Assembly (NCBI RefSeq): GCF_018205975.1
Contig: NZ_CP073577.1
Span: 2,728,001-2,792,000 of the forward strand
From: Erythrobacter sp. JK5
Lineage (GTDB): Bacteria; Pseudomonadota; Alphaproteobacteria; Sphingomonadales; Sphingomonadaceae
Direction: 5' to 3'
Length of the DNA: 64,000 bases
This document shows positions 42,272 to 51,719 of the stretch, one piece after another. The first letter of the stretch is position 1, and each line of letters begins with the position of its first letter. The notes under the pieces are model-generated. The model was not told the origin of the DNA and made no database searches. It saw only the letters and a program-made list of their open reading frames with translations. The position numbers and the translations under genes were made by a program.

Positions 42272-43444
42272 CTAACTGGCTACCGGCGTGGTCGCGTCGA
42301 TCCAGCCGCCGCCGACCACGCGCTCGCCGGCATAGATCACCGCTGCCTGTCCGGGCGCGACGCCGAATTCGGGCTCGGCGAAGCGGATCGTGGTGCTGGC
42401 GCCATCTCCCAGCGGCCCGTCGAGCGTTATCGGTACTGGCTTGGCAAGACTGCGAACCTTGGCGGTCAACTGTTCGTCAGGGATCGGGCCGATGCGGTTG
42501 GTTTCGATCAGCGCCGCGCTTTCGACCGCCAGCATCCGCTTGGGGCCGACACGTACCTCGCGGTTCTCGGCATCGAGGCCGATGACGTAGAGCGGTTCGG
42601 GCTGGCCGCCGATTTCCAGTCCCTTTCGCTGGCCGACGGTGAAATGGATGATCCCCTTGTGCTCGCCCAGCGTCGCTCCGGTGGCGGCATGGACGATAGC
42701 GCCCGGCACACCGCCTTCGGGGCGCAGTTTGGTGACGATCTTGGCGTAGTTGCCATCGGGAACGAAGCAGATGTCCTGGCTGTCGGGCTTGTCGGCGTTT
42801 CTGAGGCCCGCCTTCTCCGCCAGTTCGCGCACCTGCGTCTTGGGCAGGCCGCCCAGCGGAAAGCGGATGTAGTCGAGCTGTTCCTGCGTGGTCGCATAGA
42901 GGAAGTACGACTGGTCGCGCGCCGGATCGACCGCGCGATAGAGGTGCGGGCCGCCCTCGTCCGCCTCGACCCGGCGGACATAGTGCCCGGTCGCGAGGCA
43001 ATCCGCGCCCAGCTCGCGCGCCATGCGGAACAGGTCGGTGAACTTCGGCCCCATGTTGCAGCGGATGCAGGGCACCGGTGTGCGCCCGGCGAGATACTCG
43101 TCGGCGAACTGCTCGACCACGTCTTCGCGAAACGCGCTCTCATGGTCGAACACGTAATGTGCGATGCCCAGCCGATCGCACACGGCGCGCGCATCGCGAA
43201 TGTCGTCGCCTGCGCAGCACGCACCCTTGCGCCCGGTCGCCGCGCCGTAATCGTAGAGCTGCAAGGTGATGCCGATTACCTCCGCTCCGGTGTTGTGCGC
43301 GAGCGCGGCCACAACCGACGAATCGACGCCGCCGCTCATCGCCACCACGATCCGGCATTCGGACGCGGGGCGGGGCAGGTCGAACAGGCCGACCGTGTCG
43401 AGCCCGAAGGCCGGACCGGTATCGAGAGGCGATGCAGTGTCCAT
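42272..43444 (-). CDS. mnmA: tRNA-specific 2-thiouridylase MnmA
   Basis: MnmA thiolates U34 of the wobble position in tRNAs for Lys, Glu and Gln. The 390-residue protein has an N-terminal PP-loop ([15 protein letters not shown] near residue 32) and a catalytic Cys in NTPDPCIRCN-like text (here [13 protein letters not shown]). The ATGHYVRR and GDQSYFL-like ([10 protein letters not shown]) segments are present, as is the second active Cys in DSQDICFV. The C-terminal domain is complete and the length is normal. A leading extension of about 30 residues precedes the PP-loop, which is common in this family. Confidence 0.96.
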   Translation of the reverse strand: MDTASPLDTGPAFGLDTVGLFDLPRPASECRIVVAMSGGVDSSVVAALAHNTGAEVIGITLQLYDYGAATGRKGACCAGDDIRDARAVCDRLGIAHYVFDHESAFREDVVEQFADEYLAGRTPVPCIRCNMGPKFTDLFRMARELGADCLATGHYVRRVEADEGGPHLYRAVDPARDQSYFLYATTQEQLDYIRFPLGGLPKTQVRELAEKAGLRNADKPDSQDICFVPDGNYAKIVTKLRPEGGVPGAIVHAATGATLGEHKGIIHFTVGQRKGLEIGGQPEPLYVIGLDAENREVRVGPKRMLAVESAALIETNRIGPIPDEQLTAKVRSLAKPVPITLDGPLGDGASTTIRFAEPEFGVAPGQAAVIYAGERVVGGGWIDATTPVAS

Positions 43445-43610
43445 GGAAGCGCGGCAATATAGGCAAACGACCGCCGATGCGCCAGTCCGGCGGGGCGGGA
43501 ACGGGCTGCAAACGGCAAGAATCCGCTTCCGGTTCGACCCGCGCTATTCCTAAGGGGTGGTAAATTGCGGTTTTACCCGATCTTGACGACCGCGCTCTAA
43601 ACCGACCGGC

Positions 43611-43982
43611 ATGTTTGAGAATCTGACGCCGATTTCTAAAGCCCTGGACAGAGATGACGTGCCTGGCGACCTGCTGGTCGGCAGCCGCGATCCGGTGCCT
43701 GGACGGGGCGGGGATGCGCTGCGCGCGATGCAGTGGAGCGAGCTTACCGCCCGGCTAAACGCCGCGCGCGACCTGCGCCGCGTCCTGCGCCGCGACGCCC
43801 GACACAACATCGCCAGCGCCGCAGCCAGTTTCGGTGATGCCGCCGCGACCTATTTCGAGTCGCTCGGAAATGGCGAACGGGCCGTTAACCCTGTTGCTTT
43901 AGGGGCCTCTAAAGCCTCTTGCGCCACATTTTGTGAACCGGGAGCCGACGCGGCATCAGGCGATACGAGAGACATGCGATGA
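43611..43982 (+). CDS. hypothetical protein upstream of and overlapping sciP
   Basis: This open frame of 123 residues begins at an ATG and ends in an ATGA overlap with sciP. The coding case rests on this coupling, on third-position G/C bias, and on the start MFENLTPISKALDRDD, which reads like a real N-terminus. No motif or membrane segment is visible; the middle is rich in Arg and Ala (RDLRRVLRRDARHN). The 3' third holds the palindrome at 43897, so this part may serve more as a sciP leader. It may be a small conserved sphingomonad protein, but I do not recognise it. Confidence 0.5.
   Translation: MFENLTPISKALDRDDVPGDLLVGSRDPVPGRGGDALRAMQWSELTARLNAARDLRRVLRRDARHNIASAAASFGDAAATYFESLGNGERAVNPVALGASKASCATFCEPGADAASGDTRDMR
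43897..43914. promoter_or_regulatory. imperfect palindrome upstream of sciP
   Basis: The 18-base sequence CTTTAGGGGCCTCTAAAG is symmetric except for one central position pair and lies 65 to 82 bases before the sciP start. A nearby GTTAACC at 43883-43889 gives a half-site of the CtrA type (TTAA/TTAACC). It could be an operator or part of the sciP promoter inside the preceding reading frame. No functional evidence is visible, so this is a pattern call. Confidence 0.35.
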
Positions 43983-44278
43983 TTGAGAACCAGGACATCC
44001 GGCCGGCGCAGGTGATCGGTCCGCTCGGCGAGCCGCTGACGCTCGACGACCTGCCCTCGCCCCAGACCAAGCGCTGGGTCGTGCGTCGCAAGGCCGAAGT
44101 CGTCGCTGCGGTCAATGGTGGCCTGCTGACGATCGACGAAGTGCTCGAACGCTACAGCCTCACGCTTGAGGAATTCGCCTCGTGGCAGCGCGCGGTCGAC
44201 CGGTCGGGCATGCAGGGCCTGCGTGTCACTCGTATCCAGCACTATCGCGACCTCTACGAACGCCAGCTCAAGTACTGA
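43979..44278 (+). CDS. sciP: CtrA inhibitor SciP (DUF1153)
   Basis: SciP binds the master cell-cycle regulator CtrA and blocks its recruitment of RNA polymerase in alphaproteobacteria. The 99-residue protein matches it throughout: GPLGEPLTLDDLPSPQTKRWV, then the helix-turn-helix segment RRKAEVVAAVNGGLLTIDEVLERY and the SLTLEEFASWQ region, with a short C-terminus YERQLKY. Its start overlaps the preceding frame. This gene is a good lineage marker for the window. Confidence 0.95.
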   Translation: MIENQDIRPAQVIGPLGEPLTLDDLPSPQTKRWVVRRKAEVVAAVNGGLLTIDEVLERYSLTLEEFASWQRAVDRSGMQGLRVTRIQHYRDLYERQLKY

Positions 44279-44364
44279 AAAAACCACAAAAATCCGAGTA
44301 GCCGGATCGATTATCCAGCCCGGACATTTCCTTATTGCTGCGCTTGCCCTAGGTAACGCTGCAC

Positions 44365-44374
44365 AAAAAGGAGG
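44365..44374 (+). promoter_or_regulatory. strong Shine-Dalgarno of the GlsB-like gene
   Basis: AAAAAGGAGG ends 6 bases before the ATG at 44381. It is the most complete Shine-Dalgarno sequence I noted in the window and fixes this start. High translation would suit an abundant stress membrane protein. Confidence 0.7.
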
Positions 44375-44380
44375 ACTGTC

Positions 44381-44647
44381 ATGGGTTGGATTATTGCGCT
44401 TGTCGTCGGGGGAGTTGCGGGTTGGCTCGCCAGCTTGGTCATGAACCGCGACGCATCGATGGGAATTTTCTGGAATATCGTGGTTGGCTGCGTGGGCTCG
44501 ATCGTCGGTAACGCCATCGCCGGACCGCTGCTGGGAATCACCGGCAGCGTGCAGGAATTTTCGATCACCGGCCTGATCGTGGCCGTGCTGGGTGCGGTGG
44601 TGCTGCTCGGTGTGGTCAACCTGATCCAGCGGGGCAGGGTGCGCTAA
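44381..44647 (+). CDS. GlsB/YeaQ/YmgE family stress-response membrane protein
   Basis: The 88-residue protein is three hydrophobic helices with the family's glycine pattern: GWIIALVVGGVAGWLASLVM, then IFWNIVVGCVGSIVGN. It is a transglycosylase-associated protein of the inner membrane, often induced by acid or general stress; the exact role is not known. It has a strong ribosome binding site and a perfect terminator after it, so it is a single-gene unit. Confidence 0.9.
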   Translation: MGWIIALVVGGVAGWLASLVMNRDASMGIFWNIVVGCVGSIVGNAIAGPLLGITGSVQEFSITGLIVAVLGAVVLLGVVNLIQRGRVR

Positions 44648-44681
44648 GCGCGCCTGAGGCTTCGCTTCAGCCGAATTTCGA

Positions 44682-44721
44682 CGACGGCGCGGCCAGAACC
44701 GGCCGCGCCGTCGTTTTGTTT
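44682..44721 (+). terminator. strong intrinsic terminator
   Basis: CGACGGCGCGGCC (44682-44694), a 6-base loop AGAACC, and GGCCGCGCCGTCG (44701-44713) make a perfect 13-base-pair stem, followed by TTTTGTTTG. It lies 35 bases after the GlsB-like stop and is the clearest terminator in the window. Confidence 0.9.
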
Positions 44722-44899
44722 GTTTGGTTTCAGCGCGCTGCGACCACCGATCGGCGCGCTTAACCTTCGTCTAGGCTCAAAGTCGTCAGTCGAACCGTGG
44801 ATTGCCCCGACAGCATGCGAGTCCTAAGACCTATTGCGCCTAGTGAGTTATACCGATAATACACCCAAGTCATTCCGGCATGCCGTTTAAGGGAACCGC

Positions 44900-46099
44900 A
44901 TGAATTTCGAGACCACCATCACGGCCGAAGCCGCCGACAATGTCGCCGCCGATGTCGATGGCGGAACCGCCGACCCGCGCAACCGGCGTTCGGGCGTCGG
45001 GCGCTGGTTGCTGCTCGGCGGAATCGGCATTCTCGGCCTGCTGCTCGCGATCGCGGCCTATTTCGCACTGACTACCGGGGAACCGGTGGGCGCCGGCGAC
45101 GACGAATCGCAGGCTCCGGTAGTAACCGTGATCGCCCCGGGCCGGACCACGATCGAAGGCGTGATCGAGGCACCCGGAACCATCGCGGCGCGGCGTGAAA
45201 TGCCTGTCGGCGTGGTCGGCGAGGGCGGTCAGGTCCTGACGGTGAGCGTCGATGCGGGCGACTGGGTCAATGCTGGCCAGGTGCTGGCGGTGATCGACCG
45301 CTCGGTGCAGACCCAGCAGGCCGCCGCGCAGGCGGCGCAGGTCGAAGTGGCGCGCGCCGATGCCGGGATCGCGCAGTCCAATCTCGACCGTGCGCTGCAA
45401 CTGGTCGAACGCGGCTTCATTTCCAAGGCCGATGTCGACCGGCTGACCGCGACGCGCGACGCCGCCGCGGCCCGCGTCAAGGTGGCCGAAGCGCAGCTGC
45501 GCGAACTGCGCGCCCGCAACGCCCGGCTCAACATCATCGCCCCGGCCTCGGGCTACGTGCTCGAACGCAATGTCGAACCGGGCCAGACGGTCGGCGCGGG
45601 AAGCCCGGCGCTGTTCCGCATCGCGCGCGGCGGCGAAATGGAAATGCTTGCCGCGCTCAGCGAAACCCAGCTGGCGGGAATTTCGCAAGGCGTATCGGCG
45701 CGCGTCGTGCCGACCGGGTCGGACAAGGAATTCACCGGGCAGGTGTGGCAGCTTTCGCCGGTGATCGACCAGCAGAGCCGCCAGGGCACTGCCCGGATCG
45801 CGCTGTCCTACGCTCCCGAACTGCGGCCGGGCGGGTTCGCCACGGCCCGGATCAACAGCGGGACCGTGACCGCCACGGTGCTTCCCGAAAGCGCGGTGCT
45901 CGCCGACGATCAGGGCGCGTTCGTCTACATCGTCGACAAGGACAACAAGGCGAGCCAGAAACGGGTCAAGACCGGGATGGTGACGCCGCAGGGTATCGCC
46001 ATCACTGAAGGGCTTTCGGGCACCGAGATGGTGGTGGTGCGCGCAGGCGGCTTCCTCAACCCGGGCGAAACCGTCAATCCACGGCGGCAGCAAACCTAG
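44900..46099 (+). CDS. RND efflux periplasmic adaptor subunit (MFP)
   Basis: The 399-residue adaptor links an inner-membrane RND pump to an outer-membrane channel. It has an N-terminal membrane anchor (residues about 34-55, no lipobox). The lipoyl-like half follows (VGVVGEGGQVLTVSVDAGDWVNAGQVLAVID), then an alpha-hairpin from about residue 135 to 210 and a beta-barrel with LNIIAPASGYVLERNVEPGQTV. It is followed by the pump gene after 69 bases. No TolC-like gene is in the window, so an outer-membrane partner must be encoded elsewhere. Confidence 0.92.
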   Translation: MNFETTITAEAADNVAADVDGGTADPRNRRSGVGRWLLLGGIGILGLLLAIAAYFALTTGEPVGAGDDESQAPVVTVIAPGRTTIEGVIEAPGTIAARREMPVGVVGEGGQVLTVSVDAGDWVNAGQVLAVIDRSVQTQQAAAQAAQVEVARADAGIAQSNLDRALQLVERGFISKADVDRLTATRDAAAARVKVAEAQLRELRARNARLNIIAPASGYVLERNVEPGQTVGAGSPALFRIARGGEMEMLAALSETQLAGISQGVSARVVPTGSDKEFTGQVWQLSPVIDQQSRQGTARIALSYAPELRPGGFATARINSGTVTATVLPESAVLADDQGAFVYIVDKDNKASQKRVKTGMVTPQGIAITEGLSGTEMVVVRAGGFLNPGETVNPRRQQT

Positions 46100-46168
46100 A
46101 CGCCATCCGGACGCAGATCCGGTGCGTATCACAAAGGGCAAACGACGCGAGAGACAGGCAGACCAGAC

Positions 46169-49100
46169 ATGAATTTCCGTAATCTTTCCGCCTGGTCGAT
46201 CCGCAACCCCGTGATCCCGCTGGTGATCTTCACCGCGCTTTTGTTTGCGGGGCTTGTCTCGTTCTCGCGCATGGACGTCACCAACAATCCGGATGTCGAA
46301 TTCCCCGGCGTGCAGATCGGCATCTCGCAGCCCGGTGCCGCGCCGACCGAAATCGAAAACCAGATCACCCAGCGTGTCGAAAGCACGCTGGCCGCCATCA
46401 ACGGCGTGAAATCGATCAATTCGACCGCGAGCGAAGGCAGTTCGAACACCTTCGTCGAATTCGAAATCGGTACCGACCCCGACGATGCAGTGGTCGAGGT
46501 CAAGAACGCGATCGACACCGTGCGCGGCAGTCTGCCCGACGGCATCCTCGAACCGCGGATCACCAAGGCGGAGATCGCGGGCGGCTTCCTTGGCATCTAC
46601 GCGGTGCAGGCCGACGACATGACGATCGAACAGCTGAGCTGGTTCATCGACGATACCGTTGCCAAGCGGTTGCAGGACATTTCCGGCATGGCCGAGGTCG
46701 GTCGCTGGGGCGGGGTCGACCGCGAAATCGAAGTGATCCTCGACCCGGCGAAAATGCAGGCGCTGGGCGTCACCGCGTCGCAGATCAATTCGGTCCTGCG
46801 CCAGTCGAATGTCGATGCGGCAGGCGGGCTGGCCGAGGTGGGCGGGACGCGCCAGTCGCTGCGCGTGCTCGGAAACACCGACACGGCATTCGAACTGTCG
46901 CAGCGGCAGATCCAGCTCGGCGGCGGGCGCACGATCCGCCTCGCCGACATCGCCACCGTGCGCGACGGTTTTTCCGAGCGGACCTCGATCGGCGAGGTCG
47001 GCGATCGTGAAGTCGTCAATTTCTACATGAGCCGTGCGCGCGGCGCGTCCGATGTCACCGTGTTCGACGAGGCCAAGGCCGAAATCGAGAAGATCGAGGC
47101 GGAAAACGAGGGCATCAAGTTCATCCCGCTGTTCAACACGGTGGTCTACACCGAAAGCCAGTACAAGAGCTCGATGGCGGCGCTGATCGAAGGCGCGCTG
47201 CTCGCGGTGGTGGTGGTGTTCCTGTTCCTGCGCGATTGGCGCGCGACCTTCATTTCCTCGGTCGCGATCCCGCTGTCGGCGATCCCGACCTTCTTCTTCA
47301 TGGACCTGCTGGGGTTCAACCTGAACTTCCTGTCGCTGCTCGCGCTGGCGCTGGTCGCGGGCGTGCTGGTCGACGATGCGATCGTGGAGATCGAGAACAT
47401 CGTCAGACACATGCGCATGGGCAAAACCGCCTACCAGGCCAGTATCGACGCGGCCGACGAGATCGGTCTGCCGGTGGTGGCGACCAGTTTCTGTATCGTC
47501 GCGGTGTTCCTGCCGGTCGGCCTGATGCCGGGCATTTCCGGGCAGTTCTTCCAGAACTTCGGCCTCACCGTGGTGGTCGCGGTGCTGATGTCGCTGGCGG
47601 TCGCGCGGATGATCACGCCGCTGATGGCGGCGTATTTCCTGTCGGCCAAGGGCCACGCCTCGCACGGCGAGGGCACGTGGATGGATCGCTACATGCGGGT
47701 GCTGCGCTGGACGCTCGAAACCGGCAAGATGAAAGCGCGTCGGGGCGACACAACCAGCCCGCGTTCGCGGTTCCTGTATTCGCTGGCGCTGCTGATCGCG
47801 GTGATCGTGATCCTCGGCGTTACCGCCGCAGCCATGTTCGGCGCCTTCGGAGCGCTGTCCGAGTTCGAGATCCCGAACCAGGTGGCAGGCGCGGTGTCGA
47901 GCGATTCCAATTCCTGGCTGTATTTCCTGGTGTCGAAGCTGTTCGAGATCATGCAGGTTGCCGCCGTCACCGCCGTCGCCTTCATCGCGGGCTGGCTGGT
48001 GTTCAAGGTATTCGAGCTGCCGTCGCGCTCGAACGGCAGGTTCGGACAAGGCGTGCGCTACCTCACCGCCCGGTTCTACGATCACCGCATCTGGATGCTC
48101 GGGGTCGGGTGGTTCTCGCTGCTGATTACCGTGCTGCTGTTCGGCCAGATTCCCGGGCAATTCCAGCCTTCGATCGACGATTCGAACAGCACGGTCGATA
48201 TCGAGATGGTGCCGGGCACCACGCTCGAGACCACGAAGGGCGTGGTGAAGCAGGTCGTCGCCGTTCTCGAACAGCAGCAGGAAGTCGAGCTGATGCTGGA
48301 GCGGACCCGGATCGGCAACGCCAACATCTACATCACGCTCAAGGAAGATCGCGAACGCAGCTCGATCGAATTCGAGCGCGAAGTCGGGCCGCTACTGCAG
48401 GATATCCCCGACGCCCGCGTGCGGTTCGAATCGCAAAGCGGCGGCTTCGGATCGGGTCGCGACCTGACCGTGATGCTCGCCGGTTCCAACCCCGAACTGC
48501 TCGAACAGACCGCGACGACGCTGGTCGAGCAGATGAAGGGCATCGAGGACATCGTCGCCCCGCGCATCAGCGCCGACCTCAACCGGCCCGAAATCCTGAT
48601 CACCCCGCGCGAGCAGATCGCCGCCGAATTGGGCGTGACGACGGTTGCGCTGTCGCAAACGATCCGCATCGCGACTCTCGGCGAAATCGAACAGAATGCC
48701 GCGCGGTTCTCGCTCTCCGACCGGCAAATCCCGATCCGGGTCAAGTTGTCGGAAGAGGCGCGCACTGACCTGACCACGATCGAAAACCTGCCGGTGCAGA
48801 CGCTCAATGGCGGTACGGTGCCGCTGGGCAGGGTGGCGGATATCGAATTCGGATCCGGCCCGACCGCGATCCAGCGCTACAACCAGAACCGCCGCGTGCT
48901 GGTCGGCGCGGATCTCGCCAGCGGCGTGGTCAAGGGCGAAGCGCAGCAGCAGGTCGATGCGCTGCCGATCCTGCAGGACCTGCCGACCGGCGTGATCCGC
49001 GACGTGGTGGGCGAGGACGAATGGCAGCAGGAGATGCTGCAGAACCTGATGGTGGCGATCGTCGCCGGGGTGCTGCTGGTGTTCGCCTGCCTGGTGCTGC

Positions 49101-49693
49101 TCTACAAGCGGTTGATGAGCCCGCTGGTCAACATGACCTCGCTCGCGCTCGCCCCGCTCGGCGGAATCCTGCTGCTGTGGCTGGTCGGCATGCCGCAGAC
49201 CATGCCGGTCTATATCGGCATCCTGCTGCTGCTCGGGATCGTGTCGAAGAACTCGATCCTGTTGATCGACTTCGCGATCGAGGAAATGGCGAAGGGCACC
49301 GGCAAGCTCGAATCGATCATGGAAGCCGGGCACAAGCGCGCGCAGCCGATTGTGATGACCACCGTGGCGATGACGGCGGGGATGATCCCGACCGCGATCT
49401 CGCTCACCGGTGACGGTGCCTGGCGACAGCCGATGGGGATCGTGGTGATCGGCGGCCTGATTATGTCGACGCTGCTCACGCTGCTGATCGTGCCGGCGGG
49501 CTTCAGTCTTGCCGACGGGTTCGAAAAGCGCGCCGGGCCGTGGCTGCGCGAACGCATGCTGACTTACAAGCCGGGCGACGATACCAGGCCGCATGCTCCC
49601 CCGGCCGACGATCAAGCGCCCGACGTGCCGTATCCGGGCGCCGGCGCGACACCCGCCACGCGGTTGCCACCGGGTGCCGAACCGGCCGAATGA
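46169..49693 (+). CDS. RND efflux permease (AcrB-like HAE1 type) with an enlarged central segment
   Basis: The 1174-residue proton-driven exporter shows the usual start NFRNLSAWSIRNPVIPLVIF and the helix-4 motif VAGVLVDDAIVEIENI with the proton-relay Asp. GTWMDRYMRV ends the first half and helix 10-12 motifs (GIVSKNSILLIDFAIEEM) the second. It is about 120 residues longer than AcrB-type pumps (1030-1050). The extra material lies around residues 521-637 between the two halves and adds hydrophobic helices (FLYSLALLIAVIVILGVTAA, VAAVTAVAFIAGWLVFKVF). It overlaps no other gene and pairs with the adaptor upstream. Substrates are unknown. Confidence 0.93.
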   Translation: MNFRNLSAWSIRNPVIPLVIFTALLFAGLVSFSRMDVTNNPDVEFPGVQIGISQPGAAPTEIENQITQRVESTLAAINGVKSINSTASEGSSNTFVEFEIGTDPDDAVVEVKNAIDTVRGSLPDGILEPRITKAEIAGGFLGIYAVQADDMTIEQLSWFIDDTVAKRLQDISGMAEVGRWGGVDREIEVILDPAKMQALGVTASQINSVLRQSNVDAAGGLAEVGGTRQSLRVLGNTDTAFELSQRQIQLGGGRTIRLADIATVRDGFSERTSIGEVGDREVVNFYMSRARGASDVTVFDEAKAEIEKIEAENEGIKFIPLFNTVVYTESQYKSSMAALIEGALLAVVVVFLFLRDWRATFISSVAIPLSAIPTFFFMDLLGFNLNFLSLLALALVAGVLVDDAIVEIENIVRHMRMGKTAYQASIDAADEIGLPVVATSFCIVAVFLPVGLMPGISGQFFQNFGLTVVVAVLMSLAVARMITPLMAAYFLSAKGHASHGEGTWMDRYMRVLRWTLETGKMKARRGDTTSPRSRFLYSLALLIAVIVILGVTAAAMFGAFGALSEFEIPNQVAGAVSSDSNSWLYFLVSKLFEIMQVAAVTAVAFIAGWLVFKVFELPSRSNGRFGQGVRYLTARFYDHRIWMLGVGWFSLLITVLLFGQIPGQFQPSIDDSNSTVDIEMVPGTTLETTKGVVKQVVAVLEQQQEVELMLERTRIGNANIYITLKEDRERSSIEFEREVGPLLQDIPDARVRFESQSGGFGSGRDLTVMLAGSNPELLEQTATTLVEQMKGIEDIVAPRISADLNRPEILITPREQIAAELGVTTVALSQTIRIATLGEIEQNAARFSLSDRQIPIRVKLSEEARTDLTTIENLPVQTLNGGTVPLGRVADIEFGSGPTAIQRYNQNRRVLVGADLASGVVKGEAQQQVDALPILQDLPTGVIRDVVGEDEWQQEMLQNLMVAIVAGVLLVFACLVLLYKRLMSPLVNMTSLALAPLGGILLLWLVGMPQTMPVYIGILLLLGIVSKNSILLIDFAIEEMAKGTGKLESIMEAGHKRAQPIVMTTVAMTAGMIPTAISLTGDGAWRQPMGIVVIGGLIMSTLLTLLIVPAGFSLADGFEKRAGPWLRERMLTYKPGDDTRPHAPPADDQAPDVPYPGAGATPATRLPPGAEPAE

Positions 49694-49741
49694 GCCGGGG
49701 ATGCGTGACGGATCGTTCATTTGACGGCTATTAGGACGCCT

Positions 49742-51034
49742 ATGGCGACCAAGGCGCGGCCTATCCCCCTCAAGTTCGGCGGCGAACCGCTGACCGCCGA
49801 TCGTGCCCGGCGCATGCGCTGGACCGCGACCGGGCTGCTGGCGGCGATGGCGGTGCTGTTCTTCACCAGCCATGGCCTTGTGCCGCAGCATCCGGCGTGG
49901 GGCTACGTCAATGCCTTCGCCGAGGCGGCGATGGTCGGCGGGCTGGCCGACTGGTTCGCGGTGACTGCGTTGTTCCGTCATCCGCTCGGCCTTCCGATCC
50001 CGCACACCGCGATCATCCCCGAGAACAAGGACCGCATCGCCGACACGATGGCGCAGTTCCTGCAGGAGAATTTCCTCACGCCCGCGGTGGTCGCGCGGCG
50101 CATGTCGGGGATGAACATCGCCCGTGCAGTCGGCGATTTCCTGGTCGCCAGTCCGGAGGAATCGGGCCTCGACACCCGCTCGCGCATCACCGGCGGCGCG
50201 GCGGAGCTGTTCGCCGAACTGCTCGAATCGCTCGACCCCGACCGGCTCGGCAACCAGGTGCGTTCGGGACTGGCGGGCCAGTTTGCCAAGATCGATATCT
50301 CCCCGCTCGCCGGGCGCATGCTCGAGGGCGCGATCGCCGACCGGCGGCACCTGCCGCTGATCGACGGATTTATCCGCTGGGCCGGCCTGACGATCGAGGA
50401 CAACGAGGAAACCGTACGCGAGATGATCCACAAGCGCGCCAACGCAGTGCTGCGCTGGACCGGGCTCGACGAGCGGATTTCGGCGAGCGTGCTCGACGGG
50501 ATGTACAAGCTGCTGGCCGAAGTGCTGGTCGATCCCGAACACCCGCTGCGCCACAAGATCGAGGAAGGTCTCGAAAAGCTCTCGCAGGATCTCCAGCACG
50601 ATCCGGTGACTCGCGAGCGGGTCGAGGAAATGAAGCGCGACCTGATCGAGAACCCGGCCGTGGCCGAATGGTGGATGGGCGTTTGGGAACGCATCCGCCG
50701 CGCGCTGATCCGCCGCGCGCGCGAGGCCGACAGCCCGATGGGGATCGAAATGCGCAAGGCGCTGGGCGATCTCGGCACTGCGCTCACGCAGGACGAGCGG
50801 CTGCAGGTGCAGATAAACCGCTTCGCCCGGCGCACTGCGGTCGGCATCGCCACGCGCTACGGATCGGAGATCGTCACGCTGGTGTCCGACACCGTCAAGC
50901 GCTGGGACGCGACCACGATCACCGGGCGAATCGAGAATGCGGTCGGGCGCGACCTGCAGTTCATCCGCATCAACGGCACGCTGGTCGGCGGGCTGGTCGG
51001 CATGACCTTGCATTTCATCGTCAGCTTCCTTTGA
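49742..51034 (+). CDS. DUF445 family membrane protein
   Basis: The 430-residue protein matches DUF445 (YjiN-like). It starts with a hydrophobic helix after a short cytoplasmic tail, followed by the hallmark GGLADWFAVTALFRHPLGLPIPHTAIIP region near residues 62-90 (in pieces: LADWFAVTALFRHP). A long helical middle domain comes next, and a C-terminal helix LVGGLVGMTLHFIVSFL anchors it again. Function is unknown across the family. It begins 48 bases after the RND pump gene and may share its transcript. The start ATG at 49742 is preferred to the one at 49721. Confidence 0.88.
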   Translation: MATKARPIPLKFGGEPLTADRARRMRWTATGLLAAMAVLFFTSHGLVPQHPAWGYVNAFAEAAMVGGLADWFAVTALFRHPLGLPIPHTAIIPENKDRIADTMAQFLQENFLTPAVVARRMSGMNIARAVGDFLVASPEESGLDTRSRITGGAAELFAELLESLDPDRLGNQVRSGLAGQFAKIDISPLAGRMLEGAIADRRHLPLIDGFIRWAGLTIEDNEETVREMIHKRANAVLRWTGLDERISASVLDGMYKLLAEVLVDPEHPLRHKIEEGLEKLSQDLQHDPVTRERVEEMKRDLIENPAVAEWWMGVWERIRRALIRRAREADSPMGIEMRKALGDLGTALTQDERLQVQINRFARRTAVGIATRYGSEIVTLVSDTVKRWDATTITGRIENAVGRDLQFIRINGTLVGGLVGMTLHFIVSFL

Positions 51035-51098
51035 CCCGGCAGGTAGGTAGTCGTCCGCAATAGATCGGCCCTGCGCCCGGCCGTTCTTCTATCGTGCG

Positions 51099-51581
51099 AT
51101 GGAACTTTCGAACGACAATTTGCCGCCGCAGCGGATCGTGCTTGCCGAAGGCGCGCAGGCGGTGATCAACGGCGCACTGGTGACCGCTCTCGCCCCGTGC
51201 ACGATCGAGGTGGGCGCGGGTGCGTTCGTGCTGAGCGGTCGCGCGCTGTCGGTCAGCAACCCGCTGCGCAACCCGCGCGAGGAGCTGTATTTCTCCGCGC
51301 TCGAAGCGGGCACCGATGCCGCGCGGTTCGACGATGCGCGGTTCCGTCTGTTCAATTTGCTGGCACAGGTCGTGGCGCACGAACCCAGCTATCAGGGGCA
51401 GCGCGAATGCGCCGCATGCGCTGCGGCGCTGATGGCGGGCAATGCCGACGATACGATCCGCAGCGCCGCACGGCTGGCGTCCGAGCGGCTGGCAGAGCCG
51501 CGTGGGGAAAGGTTTGGAGCGGTCTGGCGCTCCGGCTCGCGCCGGACATCCGCGGGCGCCGCGATGGAGGCAAAACCTTAG
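51099..51581 (+). CDS. small protein of unknown function, possibly FlbT-like
   Basis: The 160-residue protein has RIVLAEGAQAVINGALVTAL, then a beta-rich stretch, then NPREELYFSALEAG and a helical end. This layout (NGA turn, a strand, then xLYFxxLxxG, then amphipathic helices) resembles FlbT, the post-transcriptional repressor of flagellin in alphaproteobacteria, but conservation is thin and no flagellar gene is close. The last 25 residues are Arg/Ser-rich and look disordered. Assignment as FlbT is only a suggestion. Confidence 0.55.
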   Translation: MELSNDNLPPQRIVLAEGAQAVINGALVTALAPCTIEVGAGAFVLSGRALSVSNPLRNPREELYFSALEAGTDAARFDDARFRLFNLLAQVVAHEPSYQGQRECAACAAALMAGNADDTIRSAARLASERLAEPRGERFGAVWRSGSRRTSAGAAMEAKP

Positions 51582-51719
51582 TCGCGTAAAATCGGGATGA
51601 GGCGCGCAGCGTGAGCGCCGTCACGGACAGGAATTTCGCAAATCCGGAGAATGGCCCTTCCGATCGACTTGTGCGGCTTGGCGCAGGCGGTCGCCACCGA
51701 AATCTGGAAGGACCCAATC

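Noticed and set aside
44760..44899. Promoter elements or operator before the RND operon
   Set aside because: AT-rich pieces such as TTATACC and GATAATAC are present, but I could not assign a convincing -35/-10 spacing or a clear palindrome.
44870..48160. Very long open frame on the minus strand opposite the RND genes
   Set aside because: It is antisense to two well-conserved pump genes and has arginine- and histidine-rich text with no domain; high-GC codon bias keeps such frames open by chance.
48392..51013. Long open frame on the minus strand opposite the RND and DUF445 genes
   Set aside because: Same reason: no recognisable motif, and the plus-strand genes are conserved.
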